Shown here piece after piece: positions 16,203 through 24,124 of a stretch of DNA of 40,198 nt. A program made the position numbers and the translations under genes. The stretch is from Gammaproteobacteria bacterium (GTDB lineage: Bacteria; Pseudomonadota; Gammaproteobacteria; Pseudomonadales; Azotimanducaceae), in contig JAFIFJ010000032.1 in NCBI GenBank assembly GCA_020832085.1, positions 1-40,198 of the forward strand, read 5' to 3'. The notes under the pieces are model-generated. The model searched no databases. It was not told where the DNA came from and was given only the letters and a program-made list of their open reading frames with translations. Position 1 is the first letter of the stretch; each line of letters starts with the position of its first letter.

Positions 16203-16487
16203 TCAGTTGTTGGCGGTGAGCGGATCGATGACTTGTGAGACTTCCGTCACCCGAGTCACCGGGATGCCGCTCAGCTCGGCGTGCTCGTGAATGGCCGCTT
16301 CACTTTCGGCCAGATAGATGCAGAACGATTTGTCGCCTGCGACGTAGCTGTGCTGCCACTGCACGCGCCCGTCGAGTTGCCGGATGGCGCCATTGGACGC
16401 CCGTGCAGCGCCACAGAGCTCGACGATGGACATGCCGCCGATGCCGGGGATATCCCGCTCGATCAGGTATCGCTTGAGTTGCGTCAT
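16203..16487 (-). CDS. DUF4242 small protein
   Basis: A 94-residue protein of the DUF4242 family (SCO4226-like, ferredoxin-like fold, some members bind nickel). It begins MTQLKRYLIERDIPGIGGMS and carries VQWQHSYVAGDKSFCIYLAE, then ends with a short hydrophobic VTRVTEVSQVIDP. The start at 16487 is preferred to 16580 because GGAGGA lies about 9 nt upstream and the homologues begin at this methionine. It is divergent from the LysR gene, with which it shares a 114-bp intergenic region holding an imperfect palindrome, so the LysR protein is a plausible regulator of this gene and of the mddA-like gene downstream. Function is unknown. Confidence 0.8.
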   Translation of the reverse strand: MTQLKRYLIERDIPGIGGMSIVELCGAARASNGAIRQLDGRVQWQHSYVAGDKSFCIYLAESEAAIHEHAELSGIPVTRVTEVSQVIDPLTANN

Positions 16488-16557
16488 CAATGCGTCCTCC
16501 GCCGGAACGCCCTTGAATGTGACAGGTATTGTCGCTGTCCCCGGCCTGCCCAAAAAG

Positions 16558-16593
16558 CTAAAATTTCTTGGCAAACACAAAGAAAATCTTTAG
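16558..16593 (+). promoter_or_regulatory. Imperfect palindrome, candidate LysR-type operator
   Basis: The AT-rich dyad CTAAAATTTCTTG ... CAAAGAAAATCTTTAG ends 8 bp before the LysR start. It stands out in a GC-rich genome and lies between divergent LysR and DUF4242 genes, the usual place for a LysR autoregulatory and target site. Binding is inferred. Confidence 0.45.
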
Positions 16594-16601
16594 TTACGGA
16601 T

Positions 16602-17543
16602 ATGGCCACACCGTCGCATCTGCGATCTTTTCAGGCGCTCGAAGCCGCCATTCGTGCCGGTTCGCTCAAGGGCGCGGCCGCGGAGTTGTCCATTACGCCC
16701 GCGGCCGTGGGGCAGCGCATCAAGACGCTGGAAGACTACCTCGGCGTGGATCTGCTGCTGCGCGGTCGCAGTGGGCTGGCGCCCACCGCACCCTGCCGCG
16801 CGGCGCTGGAGAATCTGCACCGCGGTTTCCGCGAACTCGAGGCGGCGGCTGAAGCGCTGGAGCTGCAGCGGGGACATGAGATCCATGTCGCGGCGCTGTC
16901 AGACTTTGCCGAGCTGTGGCTGAAGCCGCGCTTGCCGCGCTATCAGGCGCAACATCCCAACACGCTGTTCTGCATCAACGGTGAAGGAGACGTCCCCTTG
17001 CGGCTCGGCCCCGGCGACTGCGAGATGGCCTTCGGGCCGGTGGTCGATGACCCCTGCAGCGATGTGCTGTTCCATGACTTCGTGGTGCCGGTTTCCTCTC
17101 CGGAGAACACCCGGCGCGTCTCCCGGTCACGCAAGCGCCACGTCCTGGAGGGGTTTCCCCTCTTGCACCTGGACTTCTACCGCAACGATCCGGCTGTGCC
17201 GAGCTGGGCCGGCTGGGCGTCCAGGCATGGCCGGCGACGTACCGCACCGGAGCGAGGCATTCGCTTTCAACGCATCGCCCCGGTGCTGGAAGCGGTGCTG
17301 GCGGATGCCGGCTTCGCCCTCTGCGGCCTGGTGCTGGTGACGGATCTGGTGGAGCAGGGGCGATTGTCCTTGCCCTTCGGTGCCAACGTCGGAGTGTGGA
17401 CCGAGCAGGCCTTCCAGGTGCGTTTTCGCAGCACCGCCCTACTGCGGCCGCAAGTGCGTCGCTTTCGCGCCTGGCTGGCCGACGAGGCCGCCACGACCCG
17501 CGCGCAACTCGCGGCCCTCACCACGACATCGGGGTCTATCTGA
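16602..17543 (+). CDS. LysR family transcriptional regulator
   Basis: A 313-residue LysR-type regulator. The N-terminal winged helix-turn-helix spans residues 5-65: LRSFQALEAAIRAGSLKGAA, then ELSITPAAVGQRIKTLEDYL and GVDLLLR. The co-inducer domain follows (about 90-300) and is similar in layout to GcvA-type regulators. The start is the ATG at 16602, although the frame is open further back to 16281; the family's start and the intergenic dyad decide this. It is divergent from the DUF4242 gene. The effector is unknown. The gene end overlaps the following minus-strand gene by 8 bp, so the two transcripts are convergent and overlapping. Confidence 0.92.
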   Translation: MATPSHLRSFQALEAAIRAGSLKGAAAELSITPAAVGQRIKTLEDYLGVDLLLRGRSGLAPTAPCRAALENLHRGFRELEAAAEALELQRGHEIHVAALSDFAELWLKPRLPRYQAQHPNTLFCINGEGDVPLRLGPGDCEMAFGPVVDDPCSDVLFHDFVVPVSSPENTRRVSRSRKRHVLEGFPLLHLDFYRNDPAVPSWAGWASRHGRRRTAPERGIRFQRIAPVLEAVLADAGFALCGLVLVTDLVEQGRLSLPFGANVGVWTEQAFQVRFRSTALLRPQVRRFRAWLADEAATTRAQLAALTTTSGSI

Positions 17544-17823
17544 ACCGGGACATGGCGTCATCGAAAGCCTTGGACATGCTGTCCATGGCCTTATCGAAAC
17601 CGGATTTGAGATCGTCCCAGGCCTCGTCGCCGGACCTGCGCATTTCCCTCAACTTATGCTCGGCCTTGTCGCGCTGGATACGCATTTCGGCCAGCTGCTT
17701 CTGATACTCGATTCGGGCATCGGCCTGGGCTTCGTCGGCCCTCGCCTTGAGTTTTTTGATCTCAGCGTCCCATTGATCCAGCCGGGCCTTGAGCTTGTCG
17801 ACGTAATCGTCGCGTTCGGACAT
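17536..17823 (-). CDS. Small coiled-coil protein
   Basis: A 95-residue, highly charged and almost wholly helical protein. Residues about 5-65 form a heptad coiled coil (DDYVDKLKARLDQWDAEIKK), followed by EAWDDLKSGFDKAMDSMSKA. This pattern matches a widespread family of small coiled-coil proteins, some called Sll1863-like stress proteins; no biochemical role is established. The start at 17823 has GGAGGG about 7 nt upstream; a longer frame to 17838 is less likely. It overlaps the LysR 3' end by 8 bp. Upstream, a family A element begins 42 bp from the start codon, so the native promoter must be short or supplied by the element. Confidence 0.75.
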   Translation of the reverse strand: MSERDDYVDKLKARLDQWDAEIKKLKARADEAQADARIEYQKQLAEMRIQRDKAEHKLREMRRSGDEAWDDLKSGFDKAMDSMSKAFDDAMSRFR

Positions 17824-17864
17824 TGCAGGACCCTCCATTGCACGATGCGGCGCGACAACACCGC

Positions 17865-18117
17865 GGTCAGACTAGCCTCTTGCTCAGCAATACCCTGAAC
17901 TGTAAAGCATTTTCAGCACGAAGAAGCTTGGATTCGAGCTTAGCCGGTCGTTTTCGGGAGCGAAAACGCAACGCTAAGCCGGGCGTGCCGTTTGCTGCCG
18001 GCTTAGACACGCGTTTTTGGCGTCCAAATGCGCGGTTTAAGGCCAAATTTCAGGCAATCTTCTGCCATTTCTCTATTAGAATCAGACAAATAGATGAAAA
18101 TAGCCTAGTCTGACCCC
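17865..18117 (+). repeat. Family A non-autonomous element, diverged subtype II
   Basis: A 253-bp unit from GGTCAGACTAGCCTCTT (17865) to CTAGTCTGACCCC (18105-18117). Hairpin 1 is GCTTAGC / GCTAAGC (17938-17979) around a perfect CGTTTTCG / CGAAAACG inner stem; hairpin 2 is about 18001-18043. It lies between divergent genes, its right end only 7 bp before the next frame opens, so it occupies the promoter space of both. Confidence 0.9.
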
Positions 18118-18133
18118 AGAGGGGGTGATGAAG

Positions 18134-18652
18134 ATGCTGAAGGTCGTACTGCAGGTCCTGGGCATTGTGGTGCTGATTCCGCTGGTGGCGATTGCGACGC
18201 TCAGGTTCGAGTACCGCAATGCCGATGGGCCGTCGATCCTGTTTCCGGGCGGCGAGCTGGTGTCCGGCGAGCTGTACACCGGCACGGAGCCGGACTGGCG
18301 CTTCACCGACGGGATCGGCGTCGTCGAGCTTCAGCTGGAGGATCCCATGAGTTCCCGCCGGCTGTGGATCGTGGAGCACGACGGCCGGATCTATGTGCCG
18401 TCCGGCTACATGACGTCCATGCTCGGACGGATCTGGAAGCACTGGGCCGTGCACGCCGACGATGGTGACGGGCTGGCGGTGGTGCGCATCGACGGCACCC
18501 GTTATGAACGCCGTCTCGAGCGCATACGCGAGGGGCCCGAACTGGACGGGATCGCTGCCAAGATGGCGTCGAAGTACGGCGCTCAGATGACCCGGGCCGA
18601 TATCGAAGCGGGCAACACCTGGATCTTCGAACTCGCACCGAGGGAGGGCTGA
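18134..18652 (+). CDS. Membrane-anchored protein of unknown function
   Basis: A 172-residue protein with one N-terminal hydrophobic segment (LKVVLQVLGIVVLIPLVAIA) and a periplasmic or soluble domain of about 145 residues with RLWIVEHDGRIYVPSGYMTS and WAVHADDGDGLAVVRIDGTR. The alternation of short strands suggests a split beta-barrel, as in flavin or F420 oxidoreductase-like folds, but this is a guess. Candidate starts are GTG 18125, ATG 18128 and ATG 18134; the last has GAGGGGG at the best spacing. The family A element ends just upstream. It is followed after 2 bp by a 44-residue membrane peptide gene, probably in one operon. Confidence 0.7.
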   Translation: MLKVVLQVLGIVVLIPLVAIATLRFEYRNADGPSILFPGGELVSGELYTGTEPDWRFTDGIGVVELQLEDPMSSRRLWIVEHDGRIYVPSGYMTSMLGRIWKHWAVHADDGDGLAVVRIDGTRYERRLERIREGPELDGIAAKMASKYGAQMTRADIEAGNTWIFELAPREG

Positions 18653-18654
18653 CC

Positions 18655-18789
18655 ATGCGCGCACGCAACTACCTGCTGCTTTGTGTCACGGTCGCTGTCG
18701 CCGTCAGCCTGACGGTGCTGTTCGTCCCGGGCGTCGGCGACAGCATCGAGCGGGTACTGCTGGGATTTCTGGCCACCCACGCAGGGTGA
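18655..18789 (+). CDS. Small single-pass membrane protein (44 residues)
   Basis: An ATG at 18655, preceded by AGGGAGG seven bases upstream, opens a 44-residue frame with one hydrophobic segment (YLLLCVTVAVAVSLTVLFVP) and a short polar tail ending FLATHAG. It begins 2 bp after the stop of the preceding gene, so translation is likely coupled. No homologue is recognised; it could be a partner subunit or regulator of the upstream membrane protein. Confidence 0.55.
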   Translation: MRARNYLLLCVTVAVAVSLTVLFVPGVGDSIERVLLGFLATHAG

Positions 18790-18894
18790 ACCCAAAGCCC
18801 GCGAGAGCGCGCGGCCGTTAACGCCCGGCCTCTCGACGCCTGTCGCCTGAGCGCGGACTAGACATCCAAAGCCGCAGGCATTGTGCGGAAGCCA

Positions 18895-20103
18895 TCAGGC
18901 CGCACGGGCACGATCGCGGACGAAGATGATGGCCGGCGCGCAGAGGGCGAACAGCAGCAGCACGCCGATCCAGAAGTAGTCGTAGCTGCCAAAGTGATCG
19001 CGTACCCAGCCTGCACCGGGCGGCGCCAGCACGGTGGCGCGGGTGCACAGCAGGAAGAGTCCCACCACCGAGCCATAGGCCAGCACGCCGAAGTGCCGGC
19101 TGATCATCATGCCAATCAGCGGCAGATAACCACCGGAGCCGAGCCCCAAGGCAATCATTGCCAGCAGCAGGGTCAGGTAGCTTGGCGCCAGCAGCAGGAG
19201 CAGCAGCGCGACGACGCTCGGCAGCAGTGCCAGCAGATAAAGCAGGCGCTGCTCGATGCGGTCCGCCAGGTAACCGAAACTGACCTTGCCGAGAATATTG
19301 CACAGCGCCCAGATGGACATCAGTCCACCGGCAGCCTGGGCGCTGATGTCGAGGTCCTGGGCGTAGGGCGCAAGATTGCCGGTGAGCGCCACCGGCGTCA
19401 CGACGATGGGCACGAGTGCAACGAGCATGGCCCAGAAGTAGCGCTCGCGCAGAATCATGGACGTCGTCCAGGCCGGCTCCTCGGTCGCGTTGGGCTCGGC
19501 GATTTCCCGATCCGGCGCTGTACCTTTCTGCTCTGGCGAGTCGGCGACGATGAACAGCATCAAGGGCAGGGCAATCAGGGGAATCACCAGCGCCAGCAGC
19601 TGCATGGTCTGCCGCCAATCCATGATGCCGAGCAGCGTGCTCACCAGAAGCGGAAAGACCAGCGCGCCGATGGAGGAGCCGATACTGGAGAGACCCAGTG
19701 CCAAGCCGCGGCGACCACGAAACCAGCGTGCGGCCACGGTCTGGGAATAGAGCGCCCCAGCCATCGCGTTAGCGCCGGCCATCAGCACTGCGTAGATCGC
19801 CAGCAGCTGCCAGAGTGCGGTGGTGAAGGACGACAGCAGCAAGCCTGCCGAGAGGCAGCAGATGCCGGTCGCACCGATCCAGCGCAGCGACAGCCGATCC
19901 ATGGCGCGGCCGGTGAAGGGGTACATGAAGCCGGTGATGAGCTGTGCCACCGAAAGAATCAGCAGCGTCTCGCCGCGGGAGGTCCCGAAAGCTTCCATCC
20001 AGGCGACAGCAAAGAAGCTGAACGCAGCGAACACCACACCCATGGTCATGGCCATGGACATCATGCCGACGCCGAGCACGTTCCAGCCGTAGAACCAGGG
20101 CAC
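18895..20103 (-). CDS. MFS transporter (monocarboxylate/oxalate-formate antiporter-like)
   Basis: A 402-residue major facilitator superfamily transporter with about 12 membrane segments. The start FYGWNVLGVGMMSMAMTMGV, the loop motif GRAMDRLSLRWI between segments 2 and 3, AARWFRGRRGLALGL before segment 5 and GYLADRIEQRLL in the second half match the OFA/monocarboxylate group. The substrate is probably an organic anion, but this is not determined. The start is a GTG at 20103, 11 bp after the WYL regulator stop with GAGGGG upstream, so the two genes are most likely one operon and the regulator may control the transporter. The 105-bp gap to the convergent 18655-18789 gene shows no clear terminator. 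Confidence 0.88.
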   Translation of the reverse strand: MPWFYGWNVLGVGMMSMAMTMGVVFAAFSFFAVAWMEAFGTSRGETLLILSVAQLITGFMYPFTGRAMDRLSLRWIGATGICCLSAGLLLSSFTTALWQLLAIYAVLMAGANAMAGALYSQTVAARWFRGRRGLALGLSSIGSSIGALVFPLLVSTLLGIMDWRQTMQLLALVIPLIALPLMLFIVADSPEQKGTAPDREIAEPNATEEPAWTTSMILRERYFWAMLVALVPIVVTPVALTGNLAPYAQDLDISAQAAGGLMSIWALCNILGKVSFGYLADRIEQRLLYLLALLPSVVALLLLLLAPSYLTLLLAMIALGLGSGGYLPLIGMMISRHFGVLAYGSVVGLFLLCTRATVLAPPGAGWVRDHFGSYDYFWIGVLLLFALCAPAIIFVRDRARAA

Positions 20104-20114
20104 TCAGCGTCCCC

Positions 20115-21098
20115 TCATGACCGCTTGGCCCCGTACTGCCCCAGTGCCGCCGTCAGCTGCTCCACCACCAGGTCCTTCAGCGCTTTGGGCTTGATGACCT
20201 CGACATCGGCGCCAAAGCGGAGAATGTCCCGGATCAGCTCCGTGGGATCAGCGTAGGGGAATTCCAGCTCGTAACGGCCATCGAGCAGCCACTGGCCGCG
20301 CTGATCGGGGTGCCAGGTTTCGTCCGCCACCCAGCGCGCCATGCGCGGACTGAAACGCAGCACCGCGGTGGCCCGGGGGACACCCTGAAAGATCCCGTAG
20401 GAGCGGGCCAGGTTGGCGTCGAGTTCGTCATCGTCCAGATCCCGGGCCGGCGCATCAGTCACAGCGGCCGTGGTCATGCGATCAAGGGCGAAAATGCGCA
20501 GCCCCTCGCGCATGTGGCACCAGGCATCCAGGTACCAGTTGTCCCGGTAGTGGACCAGACGCTGGGGTGAGACCACCCGCTCCGTGGACTGGTCTCGACT
20601 GCGGCTGCGGTAGCCGAGTTCGAGCTGCCGCCGCTCTGCCAGCGCGCTGGTGACGGCGCGGAACAGCACCTGATTCACCGCCCGCCGACCCATGCCGAGC
20701 ATGCGCAGACGGCGATAGAGTTCGCCGGTGCCGAGTTCCTGCCGGCTGAGCAGGGACTCGATGCGCTGGCGGAACGGACTGAGTTCGTCGGCAAGCAGGC
20801 CGGGCGAGAGATCCGTCAGCAGGTGCTCGAGGGCCAGCAGCGCCTGCAGTTCGGCCGCGGAGAACCACAATCCCGGCAGCTCCCAGGGTTCGCTCGCCGC
20901 AGCGGTGGCGTAGTGGTAACCGTTGCGCTCGCGGTCGTACTCGATGGGCGCGTTGAGGAAGTTGCGCATGGCGCCGATGGTACGAATGACCGTCGCCCGT
21001 GAGCATTCCAGCGCGGCTTCAAGATCCTTTTCGGACACCGGCACGCGCCGGCCAGCCAGCAGCCGATGCAGGGCGTAGATGCGATCGAAACGGTCCAG
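20115..21098 (-). CDS. WYL-domain transcriptional regulator (possible CTG start)
   Basis: A regulator of the DeoR/YafY-like WYL family. The N-terminal winged helix-turn-helix includes VPVSEKDLEAALECSRATVI then RTIGAMRNFL; a WYL domain at about residues 150-230 includes RLVHYRDNWYLDAWCHMREG; a C-terminal WCX-type domain ends with IRDILRFGADVEVIKPKAL. The first ATG/GTG/TTG is the GTG at 21044, but homologues start 18 residues earlier with MDRFDRIYxLHRLL, and here the frame reads CTG-DRFDRIYALHRLL with AAGGAG eight bases before that CTG. No ATG, GTG or TTG precedes it. It therefore either uses CTG or is N-terminally shortened. It is upstream of and probably co-transcribed with the MFS gene. Confidence 0.85.
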   Translation of the reverse strand: MDRFDRIYALHRLLAGRRVPVSEKDLEAALECSRATVIRTIGAMRNFLNAPIEYDRERNGYHYATAAASEPWELPGLWFSAAELQALLALEHLLTDLSPGLLADELSPFRQRIESLLSRQELGTGELYRRLRMLGMGRRAVNQVLFRAVTSALAERRQLELGYRSRSRDQSTERVVSPQRLVHYRDNWYLDAWCHMREGLRIFALDRMTTAAVTDAPARDLDDDELDANLARSYGIFQGVPRATAVLRFSPRMARWVADETWHPDQRGQWLLDGRYELEFPYADPTELIRDILRFGADVEVIKPKALKDLVVEQLTAALGQYGAKRS

Positions 21099-21224
21099 GG
21101 GCCAGACTCCTTCGAGCCGGTTGGCGGCATTGGACTGACGATAGCACGGCGGGAACTTTCGTCGTCGCGACCGCTGACGTCGCCCCCGGCGCTCTCATGG
21201 AACAGAGCGCGTTGCGACCGAAGG

Positions 21225-21293
21225 CTCTGCGGTAGAAGCCTTCTCGGCGCAGCAAGCAATCGCTCACTACGCTTTGCTTAGTGAGCTCCCACA
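21225..21293 (+). repeat. Family B-like structured repeat, degenerate
   Basis: Two short hairpins, the second GCTCACTA (21262-21269) with TAGTGAGC (21279-21286), end in GCTCCCACAG, resembling the right arm of the family B elements. It lies in the 299-bp gap between the WYL regulator and a small minus-strand gene; nothing else is seen there. Confidence 0.4.
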
Positions 21294-21397
21294 GAAAAGC
21301 GCCGCGCCCAACGTATCGAGTCTTCCATTCGCGACAGTGCAAACGAAGGTTCGTGACGAACTCCCGCGGGGGTAGCGCCGCTTAGGTTGCTGACCCA

Positions 21398-21625
21398 CTA
21401 CTGATCGAGCAAGCGCGCCGCCTCCCGCAGCAGGGCTTTCAGGCGGACGTCATCCCACTCCGGAACCATGCCGTGATGCTCGTGCAGCAGCTGCACGCAG
21501 ATGTCTTCGAGCACTTCATGGCGGCGACCGAGTGCGGTGGCGTGGGCCACTTCCTCCCTGCGGGCGCGCAAAGCGCCCTGCAGGGTCCGCAGAAGGGGAC
21601 CGGTTCGTGATACGTCACATGGCAT
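21398..21625 (-). CDS. Hypothetical small protein (75 residues)
   Basis: A 75-residue, mostly helical protein beginning MPCDVSRTGPLLRTLQGALR and ending VRLKALLREAARLLDQ. The ATG at 21625 has GGAGGGAGG upstream at good spacing; the longer frame to 21859 overlaps the thioesterase gene and is a shadow. No family is recognised. It follows the thioesterase gene on the same strand after 77 bp and could belong to the same transcript. Confidence 0.5.
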   Translation of the reverse strand: MPCDVSRTGPLLRTLQGALRARREEVAHATALGRRHEVLEDICVQLLHEHHGMVPEWDDVRLKALLREAARLLDQ

Positions 21626-21702
21626 GCCAATGCCTCCCTCCGATGGATGAGGGAGCAGTGTCCCAGGGCAGTGGCTCAGGAGATGAGCCTGGGATGCCTC
21701 GG

Positions 21703-22632
21703 CTATACCCCAAGTTCCGCAATCACGCGCGCTGCGAGATGACTGCGCATGGCCTCTGGAATGGGCATGGCCCGGCGCGTGTTCAGATCCAGCGCGATTG
21801 CCACCGCCTCGGCCGTGGCCACCGCCTCGCCGGTCTCCAGATCGAACAGCCAGTGGCACCAGACGTAGGTCTTCTCGCCGAGTTCCTTCAGGCCGCTGCG
21901 CAGGGTCAGGACGTCACCGACCCTGGGCTGGCGGCGATAGACGAAGCGATACTCCAGGGCCGCACCGCCCAGTCCCGGAGTCTTGGAGCGATCCCGTCCC
22001 TCCACCTGCACCAGCAGGTTGGGGATGCCATCGGCGACGATGCCCATGAAGTGCCGGGTGGTCAGGTAACCCTGCGCATCGGCCTGCTGCTGGGTCACGG
22101 CGCCCTGCCAGATGCGCACCATGCCAAGGTGGTCAGCATCTTCGAGTTCCGGATCCGGGCGCGGCGCATCGAGGGTGAGGCCCCGGGGGCGACCATGGGC
22201 GGGCAGCTCGGCCTGGAAGTGATTCGTCACCGCGCGGACGTCCTGCGGCAGGGCCCGCGGTCGGCGCTCGGCCACATCGAGCCAGTCCACCTCGGCCACG
22301 AAGGTGGCGGCGGCTTCGCTTGACACCGTGTTCAGCATCTCCAGATACACACGCAACCCGTCGTCGCGCCCATTGAGAATGCCGGCGCGAATGTAGAACG
22401 GGGCGCCGGAGTGCTGCTCGCGCAGGAAGCGCACGTGCAGGTCACGGACGGCGAACTGGGCCCCTTCACGCCGGGCCATCCTCGGGCCCATTCCCAATTG
22501 GACCGCCAAAGCCGCCAGGCCCTGCTCCATCCGGTCCACATAGAACTGCACGTTCATGTGGCCCATCTGGTCACACTCCCAGGACTGCACGCTGGAGCGC
22601 GCCACTTCGATCAGGTTGTTCGTATTGGACAT
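21703..22632 (-). CDS. Double-hotdog acyl-CoA/ACP thioesterase family protein
   Basis: A 309-residue protein with two hotdog folds in tandem. The first half has SVQSWECDQMGHMNVQFYVD, with the aspartate/histidine-asparagine arrangement of 4-hydroxybenzoyl-CoA thioesterases. The second half has GYLTTRHFMGIVADGIPNLL and LEYRFVYRRQPRVGDVLTLR. These enzymes hydrolyse acyl-CoA or acyl-ACP thioesters; chain length or substrate cannot be inferred. The start ATG at 22632 is the only good one. It lies downstream of the AI-2E family permease on the same strand, separated by a 145-bp gap holding a 12-bp inverted repeat, so separate transcription is likely. Confidence 0.85.
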   Translation of the reverse strand: MSNTNNLIEVARSSVQSWECDQMGHMNVQFYVDRMEQGLAALAVQLGMGPRMARREGAQFAVRDLHVRFLREQHSGAPFYIRAGILNGRDDGLRVYLEMLNTVSSEAAATFVAEVDWLDVAERRPRALPQDVRAVTNHFQAELPAHGRPRGLTLDAPRPDPELEDADHLGMVRIWQGAVTQQQADAQGYLTTRHFMGIVADGIPNLLVQVEGRDRSKTPGLGGAALEYRFVYRRQPRVGDVLTLRSGLKELGEKTYVWCHWLFDLETGEAVATAEAVAIALDLNTRRAMPIPEAMRSHLAARVIAELGV

Positions 22633-22678
22633 GGACCGTCACTCACCCCGTTTGGTCGATTGTAGACGCTCAGCAGCG

Positions 22679-22745
22679 TGGGAGCGGATTGCTTCACGAA
22701 GGCCCGCAGCACAAGCAGATCAGTTCGCGGCTGAATCCGCTCCCA
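22679..22745 (+). repeat. Family B short member: perfect 12-bp inverted repeat
   Basis: TGGGAGCGGATT (22679-22690) and AATCCGCTCCCA (22734-22745) are perfectly complementary, with an inner region that can also fold. It is 33 bp after the permease stop on the minus strand and may serve as its terminator or as an mRNA-end hairpin. Confidence 0.75.
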
Positions 22746-22777
22746 GAGAGCCGGACTCACGCCACGGTCTGCCCAGA

Positions 22778-23974
22778 TTACACGCGCCCGGCGGAACCTG
22801 CGCCTGGGGAGGGATCATCGGTTTTGCGGGCTGTGAGGGGAATCTGGATCCGGGTATCGACGGACTCATAGTCGGCATCCATGCTGCGCGACAGGGACGC
22901 CTTGGCCTGGCGCCAGACCGCCACCACGAAGGCCGTGAGGGGGACCGCGAGCACCATGCCGGTGATGCCGCCGAGAGCGGTGCCCCAGAAGAACACCGAG
23001 ATCACCACCAGTGCCGGATGCAGCCCCGATCGATTGGCCATGATCTTGGGTGTGAGCAGCCAGCTCTCCACGAGCTGTACGACAGTGAAAACGAGCAGGC
23101 TCAGCCCGATCAGCGGGAGGCCACCCCCGGTCTGAAAGTAGGCGATGGGCAGAACGATGAGCAGGCCCACCAGCGTGCCGAGAAAGGGGACGATATTGAG
23201 CAGTCCCAGAACCAGCCCGACGAGTATGCCGCCCTTCAGGCCGATCAGCGTGAAGCCGGCGGCCAGCATGGCGCCCATGATCACCGCAATGACGAGTTGA
23301 CCCTGAAAGAAGCCCTTCACCTGCTCCAGAAAGACATCGATGAAGTACAGCGCCTTTACTTTGACCTCGGCGCTGAACACCCCGAGCACGCTCTCGACAT
23401 TGACCCGCAATCGGTCCACCGACAGCAGAAAGAAGAACAGCAGGAAGGGCACGAAACTCATGCCCACCAGCACGCCGGCATAGGATCTGATCCGCTTGGT
23501 GGTGGTCTCCACGTCGGGCGCCATTTCGCCGAGCTTGCCGTCCTGCACGCTCTGCTCGAGCATTCGAGCCAAAGTAGGATAGGTGTTACTCAGACGCTGC
23601 TGCCATCCGGAGATGACATCGGGCGCCACATCCACGAACTGGATAATCTGACGGGATAGGATCGGCAGCAGCAGAACCACGGCGCCGACGATCATCGCTA
23701 TGACGAGCAGCACGATGATGGAGGTGGCGACAGTGCGGGACAGGCGCACTCGACGTTCGAGCCCGTCGACGACGGGCATCAGGATCAGCGCCAGGATACC
23801 CGCCACGCAAAGGGGCACCACGAGATTGGCAAAGAAGGCCAGCCCGCGCGCGAGCGCCCACACCACGATTCCGATGAGCACCGCCATGACGATCAGCGCA
23901 AACAGGATGACCGTTGCCCGAAACAGTCTGCGCTCAACGGGGCCGAACAACGGCGTTGCGGGTGAGTCGCTCAT
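22778..23974 (-). CDS. AI-2E family transporter (PerM type)
   Basis: A 398-residue inner membrane protein with about 7-8 hydrophobic segments, member of the AI-2E/PerM family. Characteristic parts are LVVPLCVAGILALILMPVVD, LVLGLLNIVPFLGTLVGLLI (family core) and ALVVISVFFWGTALGGITGM near the C-terminus. The cytoplasmic tail after about residue 360 is charged. Family members have been proposed as AI-2 exporters or Na+/H+ antiporters; substrate is unknown here. The start at 23974 is the first methionine with homologue-like sequence (MSDSPATPLFGPVERRLF); the longer frame to 24247 overlaps the divergent VOC gene. It is a paralogue of the frameshifted copy at 11136-12220. Confidence 0.9.
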   Translation of the reverse strand: MSDSPATPLFGPVERRLFRATVILFALIVMAVLIGIVVWALARGLAFFANLVVPLCVAGILALILMPVVDGLERRVRLSRTVATSIIVLLVIAMIVGAVVLLLPILSRQIIQFVDVAPDVISGWQQRLSNTYPTLARMLEQSVQDGKLGEMAPDVETTTKRIRSYAGVLVGMSFVPFLLFFFLLSVDRLRVNVESVLGVFSAEVKVKALYFIDVFLEQVKGFFQGQLVIAVIMGAMLAAGFTLIGLKGGILVGLVLGLLNIVPFLGTLVGLLIVLPIAYFQTGGGLPLIGLSLLVFTVVQLVESWLLTPKIMANRSGLHPALVVISVFFWGTALGGITGMVLAVPLTAFVVAVWRQAKASLSRSMDADYESVDTRIQIPLTARKTDDPSPGAGSAGRV

Positions 23975-24124
23975 GGCTTCAGCTGCTGTGCCCGGCAGGA
24001 TCCGCAAGGCAATCGATAACCGTAGCGTCATGTCCCCGCAACGGTCGGTACGTTGGAGCACCCGAGACGCCATGCCCTGGGTTACGCTCCGGCATGATCC
24101 AAAGCGGCAGCGGGGAGATGATCC

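Noticed and set aside
18883-20256. Plus-strand 457-residue frame opposite the MFS transporter
   Set aside because: Rich in Gln, His and Gly with no domain; the opposite strand has a convincing 12-segment transporter.
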